Below are positions 8,822 to 16,695 of a stretch of 33,538 nucleotides of DNA, piece after piece (positions within the stretch are counted from its first letter, which is position 1; each line of letters starts with the position of its first letter). Origin of the DNA: Spirochaetota bacterium (GTDB lineage Bacteria > Spirochaetota > UBA4802 > UBA5550); assembly GCA_016929135.1 (NCBI GenBank), contig JAFGJK010000102.1:1-33538 (forward strand), given 5' to 3'. The translations under genes were made by a program, and so were the position numbers. The notes under the pieces are model-generated. The model did not search any database and was not told the origin of the DNA. It saw only the letters and a program-made list of their open reading frames with translations.

Positions 8822-9106
8822 TCAGCGCTTCTCTTCGTTCCCCTGAAGTGCATACCGCACCACTCCCTCATCGTCCCTGAAGATACGGACGAACAGGTCA
8901 TTGTGCCCTTCCAGCAGGGGATCTGAGCCCCTGAGGGCCCTGAAGTCGCTCCCCTCGATGAAGTCCCCCAGCAACTGAATCCTGCGCTCCAGCGCCGCCG
9001 CGTCGCCGTCGCTGCAGAAGTACTCGTCCATGAGACGACGGTATTCGCGCTTCGACGCGGTCTCGATGCATCCGTTGCTCAAGCGTATCACGACTCCCTC
9101 ATCCAT
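8822..9106 (-). CDS. Hypothetical protein, about 94 residues
   Basis: Not recognised. A small acidic protein, apparently a short strand (GVVIRLSNGCIET), a helical middle (REYRRLMDEYF and ALERRIQLLGDFIEG) and a C-terminal strand (FVRIFRDDEGVVRYAL). No signal peptide or membrane helix is seen. The start is uncertain: ATG at 9106, or TTG at 9127 preceded by GGGG. It precedes the receiver/coiled-coil gene on the same strand with a gap of about 65 bases, so the two may share a transcript. Confidence 0.55.
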   Translation of the reverse strand: MDEGVVIRLSNGCIETASKREYRRLMDEYFCSDGDAAALERRIQLLGDFIEGSDFRALRGSDPLLEGHNDLFVRIFRDDEGVVRYALQGNEEKR

Positions 9107-9277
9107 ACAACACACCGTTGCCTTCAATTCCCCGCATCGGTTTCAGTGAACCCTCATCTGACCATGCGCCCCCCGTAGGATATCATTTATCCGAAGGCCG
9201 ATTCAAGAAAAAAACTATTGCAATATCCCCCCCCCGGTTTTTTTATGTCCTATAACGAACACGGAGATGCATAAAGG

Positions 9278-10375
9278 ATGAAATTGTCTAGAATTTTCGC
9301 CATCACGGCGATCTGCACGGTCCTCGTGGCCGGGTTCGACGAGAACCTCCTCTCGTGGGGTCTCTTCAACTTCTTTAACGGGACCGACTACAGCGCCGAG
9401 GGGCTCGCCAAGGCCGAGGAATTCGACCCCGACCGCGATATCCTCTACCTTCCGCAGATGGGCGGCAGGGACATATTCGAAACGATGCGGGACCTCTCGG
9501 TGGTGAGGAAAAAAAGCGTCCGCAAATACCTCTACATTTACCTGACCTCGGGGAGAGAATACGTGAAAAGGGCCATCTCCCGCTCCTACATCCACAAGGA
9601 TACCGTTGACGCCATATTCAGAGAAAATCCCGACATCCCCGAGGAGCTGGCGCTCCTGCCGCTGCTGGAGAGCGGCTACGATCCCTGCGCGGTATCACGC
9701 AGCAGGGCCACCGGCCTCTGGCAGTTCGTGGGGAACACATCGACTCCGCTGGGGCTCAAGGTGAACAGGTGGGTCGACGAACGGCGCAGCGTCGAAAAAT
9801 CGACGGCGGCGGCGATCCGCCATCTCAGGAACCTCTACAGATACTTCGGGCGATGGGATCTCTCCCTGGCGGCCTACAACGGCGGAAGCGGCCATGTGGG
9901 GCGGGCGATGGCGAAGAGCGGCGCGAAATCCATCTGGGAGCTGAACAGGGCGCGGGTCCTGCGCAACGAAACCGATGAGTACGTATCCCGCTATGTCGCC
10001 CTTGCCCTCATCTATCAGAACCAGCGGCTCTTCGGAATATTCGACGAGATCGAGCGGCCAGACGTGCAGGAGCTGGCCGTGGCGAAGATCCCCTTTTCAA
10101 TCCACCTGAAGTATATATCGGAAATGACCGGCCTCGACCGGAGCGAGCTCCGCAGACTTAACCCCGAGCTTCAGAGGGATACGGTCCCTTACCGGGCCAA
10201 GGGCTATCCCCTCACAGTTCCCGCATCGGCGCTCCCGTCGCTGCAGGAGGGCGGCATCGCCAAGCTTGAATCACACCGCCTCCCGCTGCTGAGAGCCTAC
10301 CGCGTAAAGGCGGGCGATACCATCTCCTCCATCGCCAGGCGTTTTAAAAAAAAACGGACCAGATCACCAGGATAA
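9278..10375 (+). CDS. mltD: MltD-like lytic transglycosylase with LysM tail broken by frameshift
   Basis: An exported murein lytic transglycosylase that cleaves the MurNAc-GlcNAc bond with formation of anhydroMurNAc. A signal peptide spans about 1-20. The SLT domain (about 115-225) has the catalytic Glu131 in LLESGYDP, then SRATGLWQF and LAAYNGGSG. A LysM domain begins at about 343 (YRVKAGDTISSIARRF) but the frame stops at 10375. The missing half (TDQITRINNLSNPERIRIG and on to VPVE) is encoded in another frame from 10354 to a TGA at 10435-10437. The shift lies in the A9 run 10346-10354; ten As would restore a complete LysM. This could be an assembly error, a true mutation or programmed slippage. 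GGAG 12 bases upstream and AAAGG adjacent precede the ATG. Confidence 0.85.
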   Translation: MKLSRIFAITAICTVLVAGFDENLLSWGLFNFFNGTDYSAEGLAKAEEFDPDRDILYLPQMGGRDIFETMRDLSVVRKKSVRKYLYIYLTSGREYVKRAISRSYIHKDTVDAIFRENPDIPEELALLPLLESGYDPCAVSRSRATGLWQFVGNTSTPLGLKVNRWVDERRSVEKSTAAAIRHLRNLYRYFGRWDLSLAAYNGGSGHVGRAMAKSGAKSIWELNRARVLRNETDEYVSRYVALALIYQNQRLFGIFDEIERPDVQELAVAKIPFSIHLKYISEMTGLDRSELRRLNPELQRDTVPYRAKGYPLTVPASALPSLQEGGIAKLESHRLPLLRAYRVKAGDTISSIARRFKKKRTRSPG

Positions 10376-10437
10376 ACAACCTTTCCAATCCCGAGAGGAT
10401 CCGAATCGGCGAGATCATATACGTACCGGTGGAGTGA
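10346..10437 (+). other. Frameshift site and out-of-frame remainder of the LysM domain
   Basis: The run of nine As at 10346-10354 separates the two halves of one LysM repeat. From 10354 a second frame encodes 27 residues with the conserved LysM ending (I-N-N-L, then G-E-I-I-Y-V-P) and stops at 10437. The preserved sequence shows that the domain is recent or still expressed. Confidence 0.85.
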
Positions 10438-10506
10438 CGGCTGCCGCGGTCATCCCGCCGGTCGGCTCATGCGGCAGACGCAGCACATAACCGGCCATAT
10501 TTTTCA

Positions 10507-10534
10507 TTGACACATGAGGGGAATATGATATACT
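10507..10534 (+). promoter_or_regulatory. Strong sigma-70-type promoter of the lipL32 homologue
   Basis: A perfect TTGACA -35 box (10507-10512), a 16-base spacer and a TATACT -10 box (10529-10534) lie 31 bases before the start codon. A strong AGGAGG (10553-10558) follows, 6 bases before the ATG. This is the best promoter and ribosome-binding combination I see in the window and suggests an abundant product. Confidence 0.75.
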
Positions 10535-10564
10535 GATGCCTTATTTCACAACAGGAGGTATCTG

Positions 10565-11263
10565 ATGAAGTATTTGCATAGAATCGGCATTCTGTCCACC
10601 GCCCTAGCCGCGGCATTTCTCGTTGCCTGCGGGGGAGGAGGCGGCGGAAGCTACCTCAGGAGCACCGTCACGAAGACCATCGGCCCCACCACCCTGAGGG
10701 TCCCCTATCTGAAATACGTCAATTACTACGGTTACGTCGGCCCGGACGTCAGGGCAGACGGGCGGAAGAACGGGAAGGACGCCTATTACCTGTATTTCTG
10801 GGTGCCCGCAGTGATCGATGAAGTGGGTGTGTGCATGTATTCGCCGGCGGGGGGCGACCGGCCCGGGAGCGGCGATTTCAAGCACTCGCTCTTTGACGAG
10901 AAGGTAGCGAGCGACCCGGATTCCTTTTTCGACACATACCTTTATCTCGAGCGCATGAGCATCATCAATTCATCGAAAATACGAAACGGCGGCGTTCCCG
11001 TATCGCTGCTGGACAGCAACGACGACTCCAGCGAGATGCCGGCAAATCCGAGCGGCGCCCATTACAATTCACTGTTGCGCGTGAAGACCCAGGCAACGAG
11101 TCCCACGAAGGCACTGGTCCGCGGCGTCTACAGGATCACCTTCACCTCTTTCAGGGGATCCATCCGCGGCTCCTATGTCGCCACGGTGGGGACCAACATC
11201 CCCGGCGTTAAAATAGCATCAAGCCTTGAGGAGCTGCAGCGTCTCGTGGACGGCGGCAACTGA
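10565..11263 (+). CDS. lipL32: LipL32-family outer-membrane lipoprotein
   Basis: A 232-residue lipoprotein with a lipobox LVAC (acylated Cys22) followed by a glycine stretch. From about residue 50 it tracks Leptospira LipL32 closely: YVNYYGYVGPD, KDAYYLYFWVPAVIDEVGV, MYSPAG, FFDTYLYLERMS, HYNSLLRVK, LVRGVYRITFTSFR, GSYVATVG, IPGV and EELQ. LipL32 is the most abundant surface lipoprotein of pathogenic Leptospira and binds calcium through an acidic cluster. Here that cluster is shortened to DSNDDSSE (150-157), with the equivalent Tyr at 167. The protein is about 40 residues shorter than Leptospira LipL32, mostly at the C-terminal helix, and has an extra Cys90. Its strong promoter and ribosome-binding site fit high expression. 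The comparison is from memory of the family sequence. Confidence 0.88.
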   Translation: MKYLHRIGILSTALAAAFLVACGGGGGGSYLRSTVTKTIGPTTLRVPYLKYVNYYGYVGPDVRADGRKNGKDAYYLYFWVPAVIDEVGVCMYSPAGGDRPGSGDFKHSLFDEKVASDPDSFFDTYLYLERMSIINSSKIRNGGVPVSLLDSNDDSSEMPANPSGAHYNSLLRVKTQATSPTKALVRGVYRITFTSFRGSIRGSYVATVGTNIPGVKIASSLEELQRLVDGGN

Positions 11264-11270
11264 TCCACCC

Positions 11271-11296
11271 GGGGCCCGCGGAACACCGCGGGCCCC
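11271..11296 (+). terminator. Rho-independent terminator-like hairpin after lipL32
   Basis: A perfect 11-bp GC-rich stem, GGGGCCCGCGG (11271-11281) and CCGCGGGCCCC (11286-11296), with an AACA tetraloop, begins 8 bases after the lipL32 stop and is followed by TTTC. The T tract is short, but the position and stem strength fit a terminator. Confidence 0.75.
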
Positions 11297-11414
11297 TTTC
11301 ATAGTAGCCACTTCCACCGGCTCTACCTGCCTGAAAAAAAACTGAATTATATCTTGACGAGAGCCGCACCTTCATCCACATTCTTCGGCGAAATCAGCCG
11401 CAGGGGTATACATA

Positions 11415-12683
11415 TTGGATTACTACAGGATACAGGGCGGAACACCGCTGGAGGGATCGGTACGGATATCCGGGGCGAAAAATGCCGCGCTCCCGATCAT
11501 CGTGGCGAGCCTCCTCGCCGACGGTGAGACGGTACTGGAGAACGTGCCGAATCTCATGGATATACGGACGATCATACGGGTGATCGAATACCTGGGGGCC
11601 CGGACCGAGTTCGACACCCAGCGGAACCTGCTGAGGATCAGAGTCGAATCCCTGAAGAATGCCGAGGTCCCCTATGAGCTGGTGAAGACCATGCGTGCCT
11701 CGATCTATGTGATGGGGCCGCTTTTGGCCAGGACCGGCGAGTCCACCGTCTCGCTCCCCGGCGGGTGCGCCATCGGTGAAAGGCCCGTGGACATTCACCT
11801 ATCGGGCTTCGAGGCCATGGGTGCCCGCATCGACCTCGAACACGGCAACATCAGGGCCAGCGCTTCGAGCCTCTCCGGCGCACAGTTCGCGATGCGCAAG
11901 GTATCGGTGGGTGCAACCGCAAACCTCATGATGGCCGCCGTTCTGGCGAAGGGCACGACGGTGCTGGAGAACTGCGCAATGGAACCGGACGTGGTGGATC
12001 TGGGCAGCTTTTTGATGAAGATGGGGGCGCGGATATCCGGTCTCGGCACCGACCGCATCGAGATCGAAGGCGTCGAGAAGCTTTCACCCGTTACCTACAG
12101 CGTCATTCCCGACCGCATCGAGGCCGGCACCTTCCTCATCGCCGGGGCCATCACCCGCGGGAAAATCACGATCAACGGAGTGATTCCAGATCACATCGCG
12201 GCCCTGCTGGGAACCCTCGGCGAGATGGGCTACCGCGTCGAATCAGGGAACGACTGGGTCTCCGTGAGCCCAACAAACAGAATCACCGGAACCATAGTGC
12301 GCACCCACCCCTTCCCCGGATTTCCCACAGACCTGCAGGCTCCCATTATGACCCTTGGCAGCACCTCGCCGGGACTCCACGTGGTGATCGAGACCATCTT
12401 CGAGAACCGTTTCACCCACGTCCCGGAGCTCCGCCGCATGGGAGCGGACATCACCATCGAGGGGAATGTGGCGATCGCCAGGGGTGTCGAGAGCCTTTCC
12501 GCCGCGCCGGTGATGATGTCTGATCTCAGGGCCGGTGCGGCGCTGGTGCTTGCGGCACTGCAGGCGAAGGGGATCACTGAGATACGGCGCATCTACCACT
12601 GCGACCGCGGGTACGAGGACCTGGACGGGAAGCTCCGCTCGATTGGCGCGGTCATCGAGCGCGTGAGCGGCGGGAGCTTCTGA
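11415..12683 (+). CDS. murA: UDP-N-acetylglucosamine 1-carboxyvinyltransferase
   Basis: A 422-residue cytoplasmic enzyme that transfers enolpyruvate from PEP to UDP-GlcNAc, the first committed step of peptidoglycan precursor synthesis. Typical features are SGAKNAALP with Lys22-Asn23, the catalytic loop LPGGCAIGERPVDIHL with Cys118, and FPTDLQAPIM late in the protein. The catalytic Cys is kept, so unlike Borrelia-type enzymes with Asp it should be fosfomycin-sensitive. The start is TTG at 11415, supported by AGGGG 8 bases upstream; no ATG lies near. It follows the lipL32 terminator and converges on the chemotaxis gene. Length matches the family. Confidence 0.95.
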   Translation: MDYYRIQGGTPLEGSVRISGAKNAALPIIVASLLADGETVLENVPNLMDIRTIIRVIEYLGARTEFDTQRNLLRIRVESLKNAEVPYELVKTMRASIYVMGPLLARTGESTVSLPGGCAIGERPVDIHLSGFEAMGARIDLEHGNIRASASSLSGAQFAMRKVSVGATANLMMAAVLAKGTTVLENCAMEPDVVDLGSFLMKMGARISGLGTDRIEIEGVEKLSPVTYSVIPDRIEAGTFLIAGAITRGKITINGVIPDHIAALLGTLGEMGYRVESGNDWVSVSPTNRITGTIVRTHPFPGFPTDLQAPIMTLGSTSPGLHVVIETIFENRFTHVPELRRMGADITIEGNVAIARGVESLSAAPVMMSDLRAGAALVLAALQAKGITEIRRIYHCDRGYEDLDGKLRSIGAVIERVSGGSF

Positions 12684-12764
12684 AGCCCTCGCTGCAGAAA
12701 AACCGTGCAACGCCTCTTCGTAATGTGTTGATGAATATGTATCGATACACGGACCACAAGCCGT

Positions 12765-14333
12765 CTATGACGATATCATCTTCACCTGAGAGTTGAGTTC
12801 GTCGGCCAGTACCTTCACGTTGTTCGCCTGGAGAAGCAGGCTATCCGCCTCCATGGAGTTCTCCTGCGTGATCTCGTTCACCGAAGAGATCGATTTTACG
12901 ATTTCCGCCACAGCCGTTTTCTGCTCCTCGGTGGATACCCTGATCTCGTCAGAGCGGGTCCTCACCCGCCCGGCATCGCTGTTGACGTCATTGTTGATCC
13001 TCTCCTGGAGCGACATGAATCTGGCGATATCGCTGATCATGCCACTTATCTCGTTCACCCCATTGATGACGCTGCTTATGACACTGACCGATGCGTTCAT
13101 GTTCGACGTTCCTCTTCCGATCTCACCGGTGTTTATCTTGATCAGCGAATCGATTTCCTTGAGGCTCGAGGCGGTCTGATCGGCCAGTTTTGAAATCTCA
13201 TCGGCCACCACCGCGAATCCCCTGCCGGCGTCCCCGGCCCGTGCGGCCTCGATGGCGGCGTTCAGGGAGAGGAGGTTTATCTTGTCCGAGATGTCGTTGA
13301 TTATCTCGATTATATCGGTCATTTTTCCTGAGCTTTCGCCAATTTTCAACATCCCCTCGCTCATGGATTTGATCGACGTTTCACCCGACTTCGCCAGCGA
13401 GGAGATGTTCTCGGCCAGGTTACTGGCGTTCTTCACCTTTTCGCTCATCTCCTGCATGGTCCCGGAGAGGTTTTCGAGTTTCGAGATGAGCTCATTCAGG
13501 TTCTGCACTTGAATATCGGCACCATCGGCGATCGTGTCGCTGCTCCCTGAAACCTCTTCGATAGTCGCCATGATCTCCTCTGCGGCCGAGGCCTGTCCCT
13601 GCGAATTCTCCGAGAAATGGCTCGAGGTGTCTGACAGCGTCTTTGATGACTCAGCCAGCACGCCCGCCGATTCACGTACCGAAGCGAGTAGCTGTGCGAC
13701 CTCCCGGTACTGTACATCCTTTTTCCTGGTATCCTCCTCTGATTTTTTTATCGCCCCCTCGGTTATCGACAGAATCAGCTGTGACAATACGAATATCACC
13801 ACCAGGGAAAAGCTGCTGTCCAGTACGCCAACCTTTGCAGCGCCAAGGCTCACCGGATCGAGGCGTTCCTTCACGAGGTTGAAAAAAACTATATCCACCG
13901 TAAGGAAGAGCAGGGAGACCGTGAAGATAACCCGCCTTGTGCAGAAGACGGTGGCCATTACCATGGAGGCGGTCATGAAGTAAATGTAGGTGGTGTAGCC
14001 GTTCTCAGGCGACCAGAGGAGCTTCGTCATGAGGCCCAGAGAGAAGGCGATGGCCAGTGTGAATACCATGATGTTTGCTGCGTAATAATACTTCCCTTTT
14101 CGCAGCATAATGAGTGACAGCATGGCGGCAGCGGTCACAACACCCACCGCCATGCTCGCCTGTTTAAAAATAAGGTCGTTTAAGAGTATTTTAAAACAGA
14201 CAATCAGCACCGGTAGCAGGACACATATCACAAAAAGCATGTAAAGGAGTGTATGAGATTTTCGCTGCAGAAGATACGAAGAATCCTTATACCGCTGAAG
14301 GAAATACGATCTGATCGAAGTCATGTCTGCCAT
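12765..14333 (-). CDS. Methyl-accepting chemotaxis protein with six-TM sensor
   Basis: A 522-residue membrane chemoreceptor. Six hydrophobic helices fill about residues 30-200, with no sizeable periplasmic ligand domain, so it probably senses a membrane-linked or intracellular signal. The rest is the helical MCP signalling domain, with a hairpin tip containing [29 protein letters not shown], the CheA/CheW-contact region. Repeated heptads with Gln/Glu pairs flank it as likely methylation helices. The ATG at 14333 is chosen because AGGAGG lies 4 bases upstream; a longer form starting at 14381 lacks a site. It converges on murA. Confidence 0.9.
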   Translation of the reverse strand: MADMTSIRSYFLQRYKDSSYLLQRKSHTLLYMLFVICVLLPVLIVCFKILLNDLIFKQASMAVGVVTAAAMLSLIMLRKGKYYYAANIMVFTLAIAFSLGLMTKLLWSPENGYTTYIYFMTASMVMATVFCTRRVIFTVSLLFLTVDIVFFNLVKERLDPVSLGAAKVGVLDSSFSLVVIFVLSQLILSITEGAIKKSEEDTRKKDVQYREVAQLLASVRESAGVLAESSKTLSDTSSHFSENSQGQASAAEEIMATIEEVSGSSDTIADGADIQVQNLNELISKLENLSGTMQEMSEKVKNASNLAENISSLAKSGETSIKSMSEGMLKIGESSGKMTDIIEIINDISDKINLLSLNAAIEAARAGDAGRGFAVVADEISKLADQTASSLKEIDSLIKINTGEIGRGTSNMNASVSVISSVINGVNEISGMISDIARFMSLQERINNDVNSDAGRVRTRSDEIRVSTEEQKTAVAEIVKSISSVNEITQENSMEADSLLLQANNVKVLADELNSQVKMISS

Positions 14334-14766
14334 TCTGCCTCCTCTGTATCGAAACGGACACTCAAGTACGGCACCGTCCATCCGATGCGATATCAGTGTT
14401 GTTATGTTTCACAGGGAGCGTTCATGAGAAGGGATGAATGATACGGAACCATTTCAAACCACTCATTGTCGAAAAGCATGACAGTGCCTTTCTCTGCGAC
14501 TTGCCGCTAAATATCTACTGCTTTGTGGTATGCCGGCAGCAAAAATGAACGCTACTATAAAACATTTTATATAATACAATAACAAGTCGCAGCAAAGGGC
14601 AAGCTAAATAAAATTTTAATTATGAATACTATTTATTTTAATTTATTTTAATATAAATATAATATTTTATATATATACGTTGAGAAAATTGATAGTTGTC
14701 TGCAACCACAGTTTCTCATGAATGTTTTTATTTCAATTGAGACAGTAGCTTGTCTTATCTTAGAAA

Positions 14767-14799
14767 GCCGTATTATGTCACATAGGCTCTGACCCCAGA
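14767..14799 (+). repeat. Dispersed repeat, copy 1 (core GCTCTGACCCCA)
   Basis: It shares GCCG, TATTATGTCAC and the GCTCTG[A/T]CCCCA core (14786-14797) with the copy at 15001-15035, differing by a 2-base gap and a few substitutions. It probably belongs to a REP-like family mobilised by Y1 transposases. Confidence 0.6.
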
Positions 14800-14905
14800 C
14801 TCCAGGGCGCCGCGCTCTCTGCGCGCCGCATGGCCGTGAACCCGTATGCGTGGACCCTGACGATGGTATGCCACCACCGGAATGAGCACGGACGCGTCTT
14901 CCCGA

Positions 14906-14922
14906 GGCTCTGTCCCCAGTCA
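14906..14922 (+). repeat. Dispersed repeat, partial copy 2 (core GCTCTGTCCCCA)
   Basis: The core at 14907-14918 is preceded by G and followed by GTC. The upstream TATTATGTCAC segment is missing. Confidence 0.5.
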
Positions 14923-15000
14923 TATCCATACTCCCCAATACCAGAGTGTCTCCACAATTGAAATCCCTGAACCCTGACGAGCATGAACATATCTGATCAG

Positions 15001-15035
15001 GCCGTGTATTATGTCACGAATGCTCTGTCCCCAAT
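15001..15035 (+). repeat. Dispersed repeat, copy 3 (core GCTCTGTCCCCA)
   Basis: GCCG, TATTATGTCAC and the core (15022-15033) align with copy 1, about 235 bases away in the same orientation. Confidence 0.6.
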
Positions 15036-15102
15036 CATTTCTGGACCCAATCATTTCCACAGCACACACCCACATTGGGCCAAACCCATAAACCCGGTCC
15101 CG

Positions 15103-16479
15103 TCATGCAGAGTCTTTCATCTGCCGGAGGTAATCGGCGTTGAGACGCCGCCATGACCTGTTGAGATTCCTGGCGTACACACCCAATGCGGTGCCGATCA
15201 TGTTTCCCCTCACCAGCTTTCTCGCTATCTGCGGAAGCGAGTAGACACTGTCATGCCCCTCCACCTGCGCCATCTGCAGCTGGTACGGGGTGAATCCCTT
15301 CGGCCTGAAGACCACATGGTGGGTATCGTACTGCGACCAGTCGCGTGTGGTGATCCTCCCCTGCGCCTCCAGATCCCTGAAGAGGACGGACCCGGGGAGA
15401 GGTGTGAGCAGGAGAAACTGCAGCGACGACAGCTGCATCCTCCTGGCGAAGGCCACCGTGGACGCCACCGTTTCCGGGGTATCCTGGTCGAAGCCAAAAA
15501 CGAACATCCCGTGGATATGGATGCCGTGCCTCTTGATCGCGCCGATGGCCCCGGTGATTTCCTCCACGGTCTGACCCTTCTTCATCTCCTTCAGGCTCGC
15601 CGGGTTAACGGATTCAAATCCGATGAAAAGCGTATGGCACCCGGCGCGCTTCATCAGCCGCAGCAGATCCTCGTCCCTGGCCACATCGACCCGCACCTGC
15701 GTGGACCACGGGAAGGTCAGTCCCTCTCCGATCATCCGCCGCAGCAGCTCCTTTGCCCGCGCCCGGTTCGCGGTAAAATTATCGTCATAGAAGAAGACGA
15801 AATCATTGGGCTCGCTGTAGCGGCGCAGCTCCTCCATCACGTGGTTGTGCGAGCGGAATCGATATTTTTTCCCAAACATCCCGGTGACCGAGCAGAAGGA
15901 GCAATCGAAGGGGCACCCCCTAGATGTCTGTACAGGGATTATCCTGTAGCCTGACACCACGGTGAGCACATCCCTGAGGAGCCGGTAGTCGATGATGGGG
16001 AGTGAGTCCAGGTCCTGTATGTGCCCCCCCTGCGGATTATGGATGATCTTCTCCCCCTTCCAATAGCTCAAGCCCCTGACTGCGGAGAAATCCCCTGCCC
16101 CGCTCCATGCATCCGCGAAGGCTGTAATTGACTGCTCCCCCTCGCCCCGGATAACGAAATCGGCATGCCCCAGTGCCTCCTCCGCCAGGAATGTCGCGTG
16201 GGGCCCACCCAAAAGGACCGTCTTCCCCATCCTCCGCGCCCTGTCGCCGATCCGGTAGGCATTCATGGCCGTGGGGGTGATCGTCGATATGCACACCAGA
16301 TCCGCCGCCGCAAGGGAACCATCACTGATCCCACGGGTCTCCTCCAGCACCACCTCCACGTCCCAGCCATGCCGCCTCATGATTGTCGCCAGGATAAATA
16401 TTCCCAGTCGCGGGAGCGGAAATCTCGAGAAAATGTGATAGCCCGGCGATTTCGGCTCGATAAACAGCATTCGTTTCAT
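15103..16479 (-). CDS. B12-binding-domain radical SAM protein
   Basis: A 458-residue cytoplasmic enzyme. The N-terminal 140 residues form a Rossmann-type cobalamin-binding-like domain (VLLGGPHATFLAEEAL, FVIRGEGEQ), though the DxHxxG cobalt-ligand motif is not evident. The radical SAM domain carries the [4Fe-4S] CX3CX2C motif at Cys189, Cys193 and Cys196 (CPFDCSFC), followed by FFYDDNF, an R-V-D-V strand, LFIGFES and GMFVFGFD, typical of the SAM barrel. The C-terminal VVFRPKGFTPYQLQ region resembles the tail of B12-radical SAM proteins of the hopanoid/lipid-modifying type. The substrate is unknown. The ATG start has GAGGAGG 4 bases upstream. It stands alone, divergent from flgF. Confidence 0.85.
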   Translation of the reverse strand: MKRMLFIEPKSPGYHIFSRFPLPRLGIFILATIMRRHGWDVEVVLEETRGISDGSLAAADLVCISTITPTAMNAYRIGDRARRMGKTVLLGGPHATFLAEEALGHADFVIRGEGEQSITAFADAWSGAGDFSAVRGLSYWKGEKIIHNPQGGHIQDLDSLPIIDYRLLRDVLTVVSGYRIIPVQTSRGCPFDCSFCSVTGMFGKKYRFRSHNHVMEELRRYSEPNDFVFFYDDNFTANRARAKELLRRMIGEGLTFPWSTQVRVDVARDEDLLRLMKRAGCHTLFIGFESVNPASLKEMKKGQTVEEITGAIGAIKRHGIHIHGMFVFGFDQDTPETVASTVAFARRMQLSSLQFLLLTPLPGSVLFRDLEAQGRITTRDWSQYDTHHVVFRPKGFTPYQLQMAQVEGHDSVYSLPQIARKLVRGNMIGTALGVYARNLNRSWRRLNADYLRQMKDSA

Positions 16480-16569
16480 ACCACCTCCTCTGCCCCCGCA
16501 GCCCCTTGCCCGGGGGCATCATCAGAAAGACATACCGGAACCGTGCAGGGTTGCAAATAAAATTATTTT

Positions 16570-16588
16570 TTTAAACATATTGTTTAAA
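16570..16588. promoter_or_regulatory. Perfect inverted repeat between radical SAM gene and flgF
   Basis: TTTAAACA (16570-16577), TAT, TGTTTAAA (16581-16588) is a perfect 8-bp-arm palindrome in the divergent intergenic region, 91 bases from the radical SAM start and 108 from flgF. It has the size of a dimeric repressor operator. No function is demonstrated. Confidence 0.45.
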
Positions 16589-16695
16589 CGTTTAATTCTG
16601 TGGCACCCCCTCAGTCAAGGATTTTTTCCCGCAAAGAAAAAACCCGCTAAAACCGCGTTGTGTCGATACCGATACTGAGAGAAGAGGAATCGCCG

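Larger units (their letters stand above)
14334..15102 (+). other. Gene-free region with AT-rich island and repeat cluster
   Basis: There is no supportable gene in 769 bases. About 14530-14700 is extremely AT-rich, including two adjoining TTTATTTTAA copies and a TATAAAA/TTTTATA inverted repeat at 14556-14571, in sharp contrast to the GC-rich genes around it. From 14767 the composition returns to GC-rich and three copies of a GCTCTG[A/T]CCCCA core appear, plus a tandem CCAATCATTTC at 15031-15041 and 15047-15057. Short frames there have no credible start or family. It looks like an insertion scar or decayed mobile-element ground. Confidence 0.6.

Noticed and set aside
10441..10477. CTGCCGC/GCGGCAG inverted repeat after the transglycosylase as a terminator
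   Set aside because: Only 7-bp arms with a long loop and no T tract follow; the case is too weak to annotate.
12738..12749. TGTATCGATACA palindrome between murA and the chemotaxis gene
   Set aside because: A 12-base palindrome without a T tract or context in a convergent gap; it could easily occur by chance.
14778..14990. Short minus-strand frame in the repeat region that might be a transposase fragment
   Set aside because: Its translation only loosely suggests an HAY-like motif and lacks the Y1 hallmarks; the overlapping repeats explain the sequence better.
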